Below are positions 43,192-55,440 of a stretch of 64,000 nt of DNA, piece after piece. Location: the NCBI GenBank assembly GCA_025531455.1, contig JAMYHL010000058.1:62001-126000 (forward strand). The letters are read 5' to 3'. The translations under genes were made by a program, and so were the position numbers. Numbering within the stretch: position 1 is the stretch's first letter; each line of letters opens with the position of its first letter. The notes beneath the pieces were generated by a model. That model had not been told where the DNA came from, did no database searches, and saw only the letters and a program-made list of their open reading frames with translations. The DNA is from Apiotrichum sp. Y4204. Taxonomy: Eukaryota; Basidiomycota; Tremellomycetes; Trichosporonales; Trichosporonaceae.

Positions 43192-46100
43192 CTATATGGT
43201 CTGCACCATGTCTTTCAGCATCCCGCCAAGGTCGGCGGCCCGCGTGACGCCCGCGTCCTCGGCCCACGGGGTCTCGAGGAGGGCTTGCTCGAGCTCTGGG
43301 TCGATCTCGTCAAGCGTCTCGGCGAGGTGGAGGTACGCCGCCTCGGCGGTCATGGCGCGCACGCGGGGGAAGCGGTGGCCGAGGAAGGCGGGGAGGGTGG
43401 CTGCGGCTTTCTCGCGGACAGCGGGGAAGGGAAGGGTGAGGGCGGCGACGATGACGCGCATGCCGGCGCCGAGGCGGTCGATCGACTTGAGCGTCTTGGC
43501 GCCGCGCCCGGCGAGACCGAGGGCGCGCGCGTACGGTGCTTCGTCGGTCGGCGTGAGACCGGTCATGAGGCGCGCGAGCGTTGTGAGTGCCGGTATGGCG
43601 ACGCGGTTCGAGGAGAGGTTGGCCGCGAGGAGGGCGGCAATCTCGCTGACGACCGTCGAGGCGAGTTCTGGTCGCGTTGAGAGGTGTGCAAGCAGGGGGC
43701 TGAGGGCGCGTTCCGACTGATGATCATCAGCTCATTCTTGTTCAGGACTCACGCTAGCGCGCACGTTGCTTCCCGTGCTCTGGATAAGGCCGGCGAGGAA
43801 GACTGGCCGCGCAGGGGTGTCGAGGAGCGTGAGGCCGGCGGTGAACCACGCGGTCGAGGGCTGGTGATCCATTTCGCGCGCGGCGGGCCACTCCCACGCG
43901 GAATCGGCCTGGACGTCGAGCAGGCGCTGCCACGCAGCTGTCGCCGCGTCGCGGACGACGTCGAGCTTCTCCACCGCCTGTTTCGCGATGCCTGCCGTGG
44001 CGGCCATGAACGCCTCCTGGGGAATGAACTGCGAATTGGAAGGAGCGAGGGTTGAGAGGAGGCGCGCGAGCGCATCCACTGCAGCCGCACGAATCCAGCT
44101 TCCGACGTCGCCGCGCTGGTCTGTGGTGTAGTCGTCCAGAGCGCGTGTGAGTGCGGTCACAAGACGTGCATAGTCTCCGCCATCCACTGTTGTCAGCTTG
44201 TGATCCGTTTTCTAGCTCACAGATTCCCCGCTGCGCAATGTCCGCGAGGGAGCGCACGGCATTGCGGCGCGTCTCGACGTCGGCTTTGGCAGCCGGCTCG
44301 AGCAGGCCGAGAAGCGCCGCAAGGGGCGCGGCTGCCTCTTCGCGGGAAGCGTACACAAAGTGACCGAGACACAACGCATTGGCCTGGCGCTGTCCCGCCC
44401 GCGCAGTATTCAGTTCCGCGACCGCACGAGAGACGTAGCTCATCGCATCGGCGCGCGGGCGGATCTGCGAGATGCGGGCAAATGCCTCTGCCAGCGCGTC
44501 GTGGACGCTTGCCTCGCGGCGACGGCTGGCAGCGTCGAAGAAGCGTGCTGCGGGGGATAGGTCCGGGGTGGGCGTGAGTGCCGCGCCGGCAAGTGCACAG
44601 CCCGCGGCGATGATCTCGGGGGCGTTGGAGGTGACGAGGGCTGCGGGGCGGACGCGTGCGAGGGCTGCGACGAGCTCTGCCTTTTGCGTGTCGTCAAGCA
44701 AGGGAGCAATATGCGCGAGTGCTACCAACGCGCCGTGCGTGCTGGTCGGGTCGAGGGATGGGATCTGCGCCATCTCCCGCGCGACGGAATCATGGACGTC
44801 GGCGGGCGCGAGGCGGAGGAGCGCCGCGAGCGCCGCCGCGCCGAGGGTGCGCATCGCCACGTCCCAGTGCCGCAGCGTGATGTTGTGCAGGTGTTCGCGG
44901 AGTGCGGCGCGATAGACCTCGTGGACGGCGACGGCTGGTGCAGCGAGCGTGAACGCCTTGCGCCGCACGCTCACCGAGTAAAAGTCTGTCTTGCCCAGAA
45001 CATCGATGCCCTCCGGATAGAGACCCATGCGGCCGACGCCCTCCTGGAACGCGGCGGAGGCGGCACGGCGCACCCCGACTTCGCGGTCAAAGAGTGCCAC
45101 AGAAACGAGCGCAGTGGCCATGTGCTCTGCAAACGGACGCATCTGTTCTGGTGTGCTAGCCCGCGAGAGGGACCAGAGGACGTACGCCGCTGCGTCGCGG
45201 ACATTCGCACCGACACTGTGGCTCGCGCGGCGGAGGTCAAACGTCAACGCCTTGACCACCCAGGGCACGACTTGAGTGACCGCCTCGACAGATAAAAGGC
45301 CACGGCGGGCGAGCTCGGCAGCAGCGAGACACACGCCGTGCCAGCGCGCCTCGCCGCGCGTGGCCTCTACGCCCCCGAGGCCCATCGCCCCGCGCCCTGC
45401 GGCACTTCCTCCAGGATCAATCACCGTTCCGAAGCGCGTCTCCACGACCGGCTCGTCGTCCGTGCCGGCAAACAGACCAATTGTCGCGAGCGCAATCTGC
45501 TCGCTCAGATCCTCGGGGAGGAGAGCCGCAATGCGCGCAAGGTACTTGGCCGCCGAGTAGCGCACGATCGTGTCCTTGTCCCCGAGGGCGGACATGAGGT
45601 CGTCGAGCACCTCCTCAATGCCGTCCGGCAGCTCCTCGTCGGTAGTTTCATACCGCAGCCCGCGACCGAGACGCGCAAGCCACCACCGCCCGCTGGCCTT
45701 GATCGCGAGTTTGCGAATGAGCCCCGACGACGCGGCGGTTGCCCCGCCCGCGAGGTGGGGGATGAGTGTGTGGGTGAAAAAATCGTTCAGGACAGGCAGG
45801 TGCTCATTCGCGATCATGCCAGGTACGACGGCGAGGAAGTGGAGGAGGCTCGCGACGAGATTTGCCTCGCGCTCGCGTTCGCCCTCTGCGAGTTCGGCGC
45901 CCGCCCACGCCAGGAACCCAGGAAGACCCTGTACCGCGTCGTCGCGGGCAAAGAGGCGTGCGAGCACCAGCGCAGCATAGCTCCCCTCCCTCCCCGGCCG
46001 CGCGAGGAGCGGGAGGGCCAGCAACGTGACCTGCACGGCTAGGTCGGCTGTCGGCTGCGAAAAGAGGCGGTCGTGCGTGCGCACATCGAGATGCGTCGGC

Positions 46101-46918
46101 GTCGAGCCTTCACTCAGCGCGACGAGGCTAAATGGCACGGTGAGCAGGAGTGCAAGCCAGAGCAGAAGTACCGCCCGCAGCTCCCACGTGCCGTCGCCGC
46201 ACAGCGCGAGGTGGTGCGGCACGTCCAGCCGCGACCCGCCCGCCGTCGGCGGGGAGAGCAGTTTGATGAGCACGCCGAGGTGCGGCAGCGCGGACGGAAA
46301 GTACGGGACTGTTGTCAGTCATCTGCTGAATAACGCCATCGTGTCATCGTGCCACCATGCGATGAGAACAGCACGCCACACGCTGCACGGCTTCACGGGG
46401 TACGCACTGACCGCCTTCCACCCGCGGACCTTGACGACCCAGTTGATCAGCCTCCCGAGCCGCGCGAGGCGCGGCGCCGACGGCTGCGGCGCGGTACCGT
46501 CCGCCAGGCGCGCGAGGGAGGTGCCGAGGAGCTCCATGAGCGGCGGGACAATATCCTCAAGCGACGGATCGAGGAGACCAGGCATGGGGAGGTAGTAGTC
46601 GAACTGTTGTCAGTGCCATTCCAGGGCCAGCCGGCCGTGGGTAGCAGGCCGTGGGTGCAGGCATCTCACCATTGCCCCGATAGCGCTGATCGTCTTCGTC
46701 TCGGCCTCGCCGTCCTCTTCCCCCGCGGCCATGTCGGTGTCCCGCACGCGCGCAAGCAGGGCGAGGACCGGCTCACGGTGCGCAAAGTGCGAGTAGGTCG
46801 GCTCGGCGTCGTCGTCAAATTCGTCCGCTGCGTCTGGGAGCTGGTCCGCCGCGGGCGCTGGCGCGGCCGGTGTTGGTGCCGAACTTGGGCCTGGTTTTGG
46901 TTTTGCTGCATGCGTCAT
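43192..46918 (-). CDS. Tubulin-folding cofactor D
   Basis: Five exons (46918-46670, 46603-46408, 46308-44221, 44186-43753, 43716-43192) give 1163 residues, close to human TBCD (1192). The protein is made of HEAT/ARM repeats. Family landmarks include RLINWVVKVRGWKAVIPYFP (made by the exon 2/3 junction), WELRAVLLLWLALLLTVPFS, DNDTIVRYSAAKYL-like text at about 45560, the KTDFYSVSVRRKAF segment and DDYTTDQRGDVGSWIRAAAV. TBCD captures beta-tubulin and, with cofactors C and E, assembles and disassembles the alpha/beta heterodimer in the cytosol. The gene lies 260 bp downstream of TRM11 on the same strand. Confidence 0.93.
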
Positions 46919-47178
46919 TGTGCGTTGACGAGAACAGAGTTGAGAGAGTTGGATTGTGTTCAACGCGTTGCACTTTCGCGTCGTCAGAGGTGGAGGTGCA
47001 GAGACCCCCCAGGAGTGATTCATAGACATAAGACTTGAAGGTCTCCAGACATTTTGATTTCCGAGCTGTCCTCGTGTTGCCATGTTGGGTGCATGCGCGC
47101 ATGCTCCGCCTAACTGCCTGAAAATCCACTGGTATCGCACTGACATGGTACTGAGCACTACAATCGTACAAGATGTGT

Positions 47179-48903
47179 CTACACGTCTGTTGCGGGCGCC
47201 TCTGCTGCTCCCTTGGCCGGCGGCGGAGTATTGCTCTCGGAGCGCGGGACAAAGTTCTCCCCAAACCGCTGGCGGAACTGGTAGTGGCCCGGCAGACGGT
47301 CCTCGGTGAGGTCGCTGTGGTCGCCAAACTCTGGTGGCTCGCCGTCGTCCGTGGCGGTCTTGACCATTGTGATGAGCTGGAGAGTGTCAGATGAATCTCG
47401 GGTATCCCACATCTGTACTCACCCGGCGGCCCCACTTGCCAAAGTTCTGCAGACTGCCGTCCTTCCACTTGATCTCCTTCATGCCCTCCACTACGGGAAT
47501 GTCGACGGGGTCAAAGTCGTCGTTTACTGTCGGGAGGAGGAAGACGAGGCGGCCTCCGGGAACGAGGAGGTAGCGCGCGAGCATGATCAGGTCGATCGTG
47601 AGGTCTACGAGCTCGTACGGCTTCGACGGCGGCAGATAGTCGGGTTTTCTGTGGTCAGAAAGACTCAAGGTCCGCAGACTCACTGGTGGGCAAATGTTCC
47701 GTCATCAAACTGGAACGGCTCGTCGCGCAGCACATTACGCTTGCGCCCCTCCGACTTGCCTATCCGCTTCGCACCAGCGCGCACACCGTACGGCGGGTCC
47801 GTGACGATCGCGTCAATGAATCCGCCGCGCCGCCACGGTCCGTTCGTAATGTCAAAGTTGAGGTTGTCGAGGAACCGGTCACGCACACCGTACTGCTCCG
47901 CCGAGCGCAGGATACCGGGAACAAGGCCCTTGCCCTTCTCTGTCCTTTAGCATTGGACCATAATGAGTACACTCACGCTTGCCACGGAACTGCCGCGCAT
48001 CGATATCCGATCCCATGACCATCGCGCCCCAGTGCGCCACGGCGTACAGCAGCGAGCCGGTGCCAACAAAGGGGTCGTATACCAGCTTCCCCGGAGCCGC
48101 CTGCTGTCAGCTTACCTGTGGTTTCGTGTAGCTCACCAGACACTGGCCGGCCGTGAGGAGGCCCATCTCGGGTTCCATGGACGTGTTCCCGTAGAAAGCG
48201 CGGCGACGAATCTCATGTGTGCGAATGATTGGGCGCGCGCGCGAGTGGCCGATCAGGCGGCCAAAGTAGACAGCAGTGAAGTTGCCATCGCGGGACAGGC
48301 GGGCGTCGTGCGTGTGCAGCTGCACGAGGTCGTCTGGGGTCAGTAACTGAACGGCTCAGTGGACGTTTGTATATAAGCATTACAATATCGCAGTCATGTC
48401 CACTCCTTAACTCCACTCACAGTCCTCGAGCACGATGAACTCGACCTGGGGGTTGCGCAGGTCGATCTTGCCGCGGAGGCCGGTCCACGCAAACGAGTTG
48501 ATTACCTCGCGGGCGCGCGTGTCAATGACGCGGTTGTTCACCGCATCAATCGTAATTTTAAAGCTCGCGTCGAGATCGGGCTCGAACAGCTCCTTCTGCG
48601 CCTGCAGCTTGGCGTGCAGGTCATCGTACGACGTCGTCGAGCTGGCGTATAGCCTCGAGGCGGAGCTGCCGTTAGAAACAAGAAAACCCAATGAAAGAAC
48701 AGCTGAACTCACATGACCAACACGCCGCGATCCAGGATATGCTCCACATACTCCTCCTTCTCGACCTCGATGACGAGCACGCCGCGGTCGAGGTGCTCGC
48801 TCACAAACTTGATTTCAAACCCGAAGAGCTCTGCGATCGAGAGCAGCTCGGGGATGCGAAAGCTGAGGTGCTCGAGCGACACGCGCAAAAAGTAGAGCGG
48901 CAT
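47179..48903 (-). CDS. TRM11: tRNA (guanine(10)-N2)-methyltransferase catalytic subunit
   Basis: Seven exons (48903-48713, 48665-48421, 48333-48137, 48100-47977, 47939-47684, 47648-47423, 47376-47179) give 478 residues (yeast Trm11 433, human 463). The start MPLYFLRVSLEHLSFRIPEL is the typical N-terminal THUMP-like domain. The Rossmann methyltransferase part has GKLVYDPFVGTGSLLYAVAH (SAM binding) and the catalytic TDPPYGVRAGAKRIGK. GGRLVFLLPT follows. With Trm112 it methylates guanosine 10 of cytosolic tRNAs. The exon 4 acceptor could be three bases earlier (extra Gln). Divergent from PTPA. Confidence 0.93.
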
Positions 48904-49269
48904 GGTGGTGGTGCCGTGCGGTGTGTTTTACGTTCAGAGGAGTGAAGAGGCGCGTTCGACAATGGCAAAAGACAAAGGACCCAAAGAACTGGACGAGATT
49001 GACGAGAAGAGCAAGACTCGGCGAACATTTCGAAACGACCAACTTTCATGAACAATCACGTGACTCCGATCACGCGATGCTCACGTGATTTTGTCGTCAC
49101 CGGAACTCTGCAACTCTGCCGATCCGGAGAGGCTTCCCATTGTGATGCACAACGAACAGCAACAAGCAACAAAGTATCACAACCCCCTCGTTCTGTCTCC
49201 ATCACATTCTCATTCACATTCTCACTCTTCCCACTCTGCACTACCTAGGGGAAGCGCGGATACAGCATC
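48904..49269. promoter_or_regulatory. Divergent TRM11/PTPA promoter with two CACGTG boxes
   Basis: In this 366-bp spacer CACGTG palindromes lie at 49057-49062 and 49082-49087, 25 bp apart, with a degenerate copy (CACGCG) between. The PTPA leader has CATTCT/CATTCA repeats (about 49201-49235). bHLH-type regulation is inferred from the sequence only. Confidence 0.5.
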
Positions 49270-50590
49270 ATGGACGCAACAGCAATGCCACCGCCACCGG
49301 CACCGGCGCCATCCCGCGCGCCCGCATCTCCGCCACCCTCGGAAGGCGAGATTGTCCTCCCGTCAAATCCAGCGCCCCCGGCACCAATTCTCACCACCGA
49401 AGCCGCAGTGGCTGCGTGGCCGCGAACACCTGGATATCGCGGGTTTATTGGGTGGTTGAAGCGTCGGTGCGAGCGCATTCGCGGGCGCGAGATTATTGGG
49501 GGAAACGAGGGCGCGTCGAAGGTACGTCTGTCTCCGCGAGGACGAGCTGACAGAAGCACATTGGCGAGCTGCTCGCGATTCTGGATTCTCTTATTGCGCT
49601 TGTGAATGAGGTGCCGGTGCAGCCGCAGAAGGCGCAGAGGTTTGGAAACCTTGCGTTCAGGACGTATATTGCCCGTGTAGAGGAGGTGGGTACACGATGT
49701 TTTACGACCCACAGAGCTGACGTGCAGCTCATCCCGCGGCTTATATCGGAGACGGACATGTCTCCGGAACTGAAGGGTCAGATTCTTCCGCTGCTTCTTC
49801 AGTCGCATGCTTTTGGACACCCAACGCGAATCGACTACGGGACGGGCCACGAGGCGGCTTTTGCGCTCGCGCTGTGGTGCTGTGTGGTATCTGGGTGGAT
49901 CTCGGGCGATGACGAGGACGAGCTGGTGCTCCGGGTATTCCCTCGGTAAGTGGTGCAGTGATTGGCCTTTTGGGCTGGAATTGGCAAGTCGTTGAGTGGC
50001 ACGCTTCAACTTGCACAAGTCATTGGGGTCCTTTCGTGTGATGAGCCCGGCTCACCGCCTCTGACACCACTAACACCAGGTATTTGGACCTCACAACTAA
50101 GCTGCAAGTGACGTACCGACTGGAGCCGGCGGGCTCGCATGGCGTGTGGGGGCTAGACGACTACAGTTTCCTGCCGTACCTCTTTGGATCGGCCCAGCTG
50201 AAAGGCGGAGACGTGACGCCAGGCGACGCTCTGCGCAATGCCACGACCACAAAGGGTCCGTTTACGGATCTGTACACGCTCTCCCTACACCGCATTTCAC
50301 TGTTCAAGCGCGGCGCCGCATTCCGGGAACACTCTCCGCTTCTCCATTCGCTATCAGAGTTCCCCACTTGGATCAAAGTACACGGCGGCCTGCTCAAGAT
50401 GTACCAGGCCGAAGTGCTGGGCAAGCGCGTCGTCGTGCAGGGTCTGTGGGTCGGAGGGTGGTGCTGGGGTGAGAATATGCCCGCGCCAGAAGGCAGGGCA
50501 GAGGTGACGACCAAGCCTCACCCGCCGACAACGACTATGCCGAAGGCATCAACGGCGGCGCCGTGGGCGACGGCCAGGCCGCAGCGGTAG
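49270..50590 (+). CDS. Serine/threonine phosphatase 2A activator (PTPA, RRD family)
   Basis: Four exons (49270-49521, 49554-49685, 49728-49945, 50080-50590) give 370 residues. Residues 1-45 are Pro/Ala-rich. The PTPA fold follows: GYRGFIGWLKRRCERIRG, GNLAFRTYIARVEE, then the signature region YGTGHEAAFALALWC, GVWGLDDYSFLPYLFGSAQL and KVHGGLLKMYQAEVLGKRVV. It is a peptidyl-prolyl isomerase that activates PP2A and PP6-type phosphatases. The C-terminal tail is Pro/Thr-rich. The third intron (134 nt) is longer than the first two. This is the last core gene before the gene-poor region. Confidence 0.92.
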
Positions 50591-52834
50591 GAGATCTGAT
50601 GTACCGACTATAGAGCAGTTGTATCGATTTTCTGGGGGAGAGAACTCACACTCGCTGACATGACGAGGCATCTTGGAATTTTGGCATGAGTGGTGAGGCC
50701 TTCGCCAGACTTTCTCCCTTTGGGGCCAAGGTCTGATAGACGCAGGAGGACCTGACATGAGAGATCGAGCAGAAAGATGGACTATTCCTCTTGATCCAAG
50801 TCGATGCCAGACTCTGCCCACACCGGCTCGCTGACATTGCCCCTCCGTATGCTCAACTGTTGGGGGAGCAACCGCCTCGTGCTTCGCAGACAACCAAGTC
50901 CCACTCCCACAACCCATTGTCAGCCTCAACACTTCACCATTGGCACACGTTATCTGATTCAAGGATCCGACGGATGTCACCTCGCTGGGGCACTCTCTTC
51001 TCGCGTGCACAAGAACAATGAACCCCATACTCTATGTCGCGGCTCCCAACATCGGGCCGGGCGGAGCGAGCTGGAGGGTGGAGCGGACTCGCCCCAAAGA
51101 TACTTTCCACGGGTGGACGTCTTCCTTGGCCATGGCCAGTAACGGGTTGTCGGCAAGGTAGCCCGTTGGAAAAGGCTGGCCTTGGCGAGATTGAGTTGCG
51201 GCAATAGAAAGGGTGACTGGACACTAAACACCTACAGTACAAGACAGGGACGTGAAGTCTGGCCTCTCCATGCGTCCGACCTCAAACGTCATCCCAATTA
51301 CCCCTACCGTTATCCTAAACCACCTTGACAACCTTAGGGTTCGTCTAGCCCCAAATATCAAGCATATCCATCTAAAGCGTGCTAGGTGCTCCGCGTCTCC
51401 GTCCCGCCCGGTCTCTCGAGCTAGCGCGTGATAAAGTTACCGTGGATGAGTCTCGACAATTGCCCCACGGGGACACCCTGACACGCGTTCGAGCTCGACG
51501 TCGAAGCGTTCCTAAAGACACCGACCAGAGCCCACCCTAACGCTCGCATCTACTTGTGTCATTAGCGACAACTGTGTCACACATGGTTGCACTTGGGTGC
51601 ATCTTTTGGCCTTCGGCGACGCCGGGCCGCTAATATTGCGTCCACCTCCCCAAATCGAGGTTGCGCTCCAGCGGAAGCGGAAGCTCTGCACCTTGGCGCA
51701 GAGTGTTTGTGACGACCATTTACATGGTATCCAACGATGATGCGCGGTCAACGTGACCGAAAGGCACGAACCGCATCGACCGTCGCGTTGGCGTTTGGAC
51801 CTTGGGGCCGCTAGCGACAGCCGCTCCCACCAGCCGCCCGCGATCCTAAAGCAAGTGCTTTATCGACACAGCCTCGCTTAGCCTCCTCTGTGACTAGTTC
51901 ATGACTGTCATGCAATACGGCCCTCGCTGAAGCATGCTATATTCAGCTAGCTTAAATGGCTTCGTCTGGCGGTGGTTTCCATGCGGCGAAAGCAGCATTC
52001 CCAGCATCCGGCCTTCTCATTCTGCCCGTCCCTGTTCCGTCGTGACCTCGACAGATCCACGCTTTGTGACTGGGATTCAGCGCGATGGTCTCAAGTGACA
52101 TTTGAGAGTTATCTATCGCACGTTCACCCCACATACCGCGTGTATCAACGATGAAAGTACCACTGATAAGGAACGCCAAGGTATCCAGGCACCTCTGTCC
52201 ACATCATCTCCGCGACTGAATCGACGATTAGCGTGCACTCCCGGACGGCAATGATCGCTTAGCCACAGCCATACTTGCCGGGCCGGGCGGAACGGATGGT
52301 GCTCCACCTGAGAGTGCTGTGCACGATTTGTGGGATTTAGTGATCCGGGTGTGTCGGGCCAGCCGCCACGCGTATCAGGTTCAAGCTTAATCCTTCCATC
52401 GGATGAAAATTGACTCTACTGAACCTTGTGATAAAATGATGCTGCCGGACCTGAATACTGTACATACATCAACATCTCCGCCCTTGTCCCATTCGGCCAT
52501 GGCGCCGCGACGGACATCTCCACCGGTTTTGTTGGCACTGTGTATGATATGCTTAGTCGACTATCCGACTTGTCCAAGGTGGTGAAGATCTTCTAGTGAG
52601 ACCCCGTCACTCATGACAAGGAGTAGTGATGGGAGAGCAGCCTGAACGGTGCCCAGCACCTATGTTTATGCCTGCCTTATCAGCGTATCGTTGGGTCGAG
52701 TCGACCTCGATTTTTACTATATAAGAGGAGGGTTTAGGTCCGATTCTGTCCATCAACTCATCGAGCTCATTCACACAACAACTCTCTCCTCTACGCACAA
52801 CGCTCGAGCCTACTCCAGCCTCAACTCAGTCAAC
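50591..52834. other. Gene-free stretch at the start of the gene-poor region
   Basis: About 2.2 kb of lower-GC DNA with only short, domain-free frames on both strands. I tried to build spliced chains and found none. The last 120 bp are the promoter of the first small secreted protein gene. Confidence 0.45.
52718..52724 (+). promoter_or_regulatory. TATA box of small secreted protein gene A
   Basis: TATATAA lies 111 bp before the start codon at 52835, followed by a C/T/A-rich leader with CACAACAACT. This is the clearest TATA box I see in the window and fits a regulated or strongly expressed gene. Confidence 0.6.
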
Positions 52835-53145
52835 ATGCTCTTCAAGTCCCTCATCACCCTCGCCCTCGCCGCCTTCGGTACGTTCACAGCTTCTGCTTTG
52901 TTGGGACACGCTAATACATAGTTGTTGCCTCCCCCGTCGCTGATCCCGAGGCCGAGGCCGAGGGCGAGCCCCAGCTTGAGTCGCGCCGCGCTCCCCGCTG
53001 CATGAAAGTTGTCCACAACTCGAGCCAGTGTGGCCACCTCCCCGCCGACGTCAAGTGGGTGCCTGCTTTCCGCGGCTGCTACTGGGTTGCCCATGACCGC
53101 TGCCCCGGCGACAACACCTGGAAGGACGTCCTCGTCCGTTACTAG
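52835..53145 (+). CDS. Small secreted cysteine-rich protein A (novel family)
   Basis: Two exons (52835-52877 and 52922-53145) give 88 residues. Residues 1-18 are a classical signal peptide (MLFKSLITLALAAFGVVAS region). Residues 19-37 are an acidic propeptide ending in Arg36-Arg37, a Kex2-type site. The mature part of about 51 residues has four cysteines (41, 51, 67, 75). It contains one full 24-residue repeat (Cys51 to Arg74, with VKWVPAFRGCYW) and 14 residues of a second, where the frame stops. It is a paralogue of the gene at 55441: exon 1 is 43 nt in both and the intron falls in the same phase. The codons are mostly C-ending, unlike the flanking DNA. I do not recognise the family; an effector, antimicrobial or cell-wall role would be speculation. 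Confidence 0.8.
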
Positions 53146-55440
53146 GCGCAAGTTCCGGCTCGTCTCGCCCGTGGTATGATTCCCGACGCCCAAGTGAAAT
53201 CTACCTCGGCGTTCGATAGGGGCGTTCGGAAACGATGACGGCAAGAACGAAGAGGTCACTGCAAGTTCCGAAGTTATGGACGAAGAGTAGTTGGCACCGC
53301 TGAGGATTTTGGACGTAGTCAACCTTTTCGGCGTGGTCAATGAAGTCCTTGAAAAAGATAAACTGCCCGCCCGGCTTCGACTAACTGCATGATTTGAAGT
53401 GACTCACCATCACGAATTTATGGCTCACAAGTAGGAAAATTCTTGGCCCTAAAGTTCTCAAGTGAAAGTACGATATGCCATCCAACTGAGCATTCTGACA
53501 TCTGAGATGTGTTGAAAAAACTTAGGCGAGAGGTACACAGGTAACCAGATCTAATAGAAAGGAGACAGAGAAGGAGTGGCTCGAACAGTGGCACCACTGC
53601 GCTTCTGGCTTGAGGCAATACAGTGCACAGTCCGACTCTATCGAAAGTCGACCACGTGTAGGAGAACGTACAGAAGTAGCCAAAAGTCTTTACGCGATTC
53701 AGATCGTTCTGCAAAGTTCTTTCCCAAATTCATGTACCGCCTGGTTACATACAGTTGCCCAAAGGTTCCTCTTGTGAGGGGGAACAGCTCCAGATGACAC
53801 TCTACTGTGGAGTTTGCATGCACAAGAGGTTCAAGGGGAGCCGGCAGGACAACCGTGTAAAGACTTTTGGTGTTTACTGTATATCAGAGCTAGAACAACT
53901 GATTTCGAGGCCTATCGTGTAGAGTGATTTTTGTCAGAGTTGAGGTTGCAAGCGATTGTGGCACCACACTGTAAACGCTGACCTATCTTCTTACTGTACA
54001 TACCGCGCCGCAGTGCTCCCCATCCACGCGTAGACCTCACCTATCACCCTATGAACGTAGCTCCCCGGCCCCAGCTCCGTCGTTAAGCTCCCAGCGCAAG
54101 GTAGCCCAAGTCTCGGTGTCACCCAATCCACAGTCACTCAGCGGTCGGTTAACCATCTAGATTGTTGAGTCGTCAACCTGCTTGCGTTTTCACAAAACGA
54201 CACTGATCTCCATCGGAGCTGGAGGAGAATCCAAGCCGGACGCTTAATTTTCGGGCCAGACTCCATGGATCTCTCAATATGACGCCAGCATGCCTGCCGC
54301 ACGATTAAGGCACAAAGCGTGGCTTGCGGTCCGATGCGGACGGAATCTTCGTGCGGATTGATTGATCGATCATGCAGTGCAAGTCTGTGAGCCTGAACGC
54401 TTTGCATACGGTATGGCCAAGTATATTAAGCTTGAGATGTGGCAAGGTCGGACCCGCAGAAAGCGCAGACTTCGCGTTCCTGTAACTGTCTTCAGTCACC
54501 ATCGCCTTGAGCTATCGCCACCTAGTTGCGGGGCTGTTTTCTTGACAGCTGCTCTTTACTAAGGCTACAACACTGCCCGTTCTGATGCGGAAGAAACTAA
54601 GCGGCATGCATGCCCGTCATAAGTTTACCGATGCGCGCCGCACCCCACCATCACATAAGGGGCTCACGCCGGCGCTGTAACGCTCGGGCGCGGCAAAGTC
54701 TCTCATCTAGACGCCCGCGAAGCGTCAGATGCCCCTCCAGGTGACCGTCACCCGAGCGAGACGGAATTGTGGCATCAAAGCTTGTGGATGGATATACTTG
54801 ACAAACGGTAGCGTTAACCATATGGATATCAAAGTGGTCACTTGTCTACTGACGCGTTTTCCGTTGGAAATCGGTATCCCGTCATATCCGCAGTTTACTG
54901 AGTTGCCATTCCGCGCTGCCACAATCTTAATAAACTGGCGCGCCGATGTTAGGACCATGAACGACTGAGGAAACACCGCACACAGATAGTAAACCAGTCT
55001 CTTAGAGTCATCCCGCGTACAAGGGCCTTGTGTCGCCGAGTAAATGGATCAGATCCACAAAGTTTTGCGTCTAACGAGGTTTAGCGACCGCGCTGCAGCA
55101 GGTCCGCTCAGTGACGCCGATACTGGGGTTGAGGTCAGGTCTCGTGATGCTGATGATAGCATGGCTACAACATCCGCGTCGCGGCAACTAACGTCGAAGC
55201 CGATGGAAACTGAGATCGACACATCACGGGTCCTCGACAAGTGGGAGAGACCACTCCACAGTGAGAAGTGTGCTCTTTTTCGCAGGGTAATTGGGTCGTT
55301 GAAGATACGTTATGAGAGCATCTTCGTGCTGTTGACGGGGGCATGAATGACCCAAAAGTAGGCGGTCCTCAGACCTGTTTGTGAGCACTCAACACTCCAA
55401 TCCATTCTACTCCAGCTTCTTCAACCTACTCTTATACAGA
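53146..55440. other. Gene-free stretch between the two small secreted protein genes
   Basis: About 2.3 kb of lower-GC DNA. Short frames occur on both strands, but none has a domain, signal peptide or partner exon. No trace of the 24-residue repeat was seen outside the two genes. The last part is the promoter of gene B. Confidence 0.45.

Noticed and set aside
44434..45560. Plus-strand frames within the cofactor D gene
   Set aside because: They are antisense shadows of the long exon 3 of tubulin cofactor D, which has clear HEAT-repeat and family motifs.
53570..53600. GTTCGAGCC-like motif on the minus strand resembling a tRNA B box
   Set aside because: No A box at a proper distance, no cloverleaf and no acceptor stem could be drawn.
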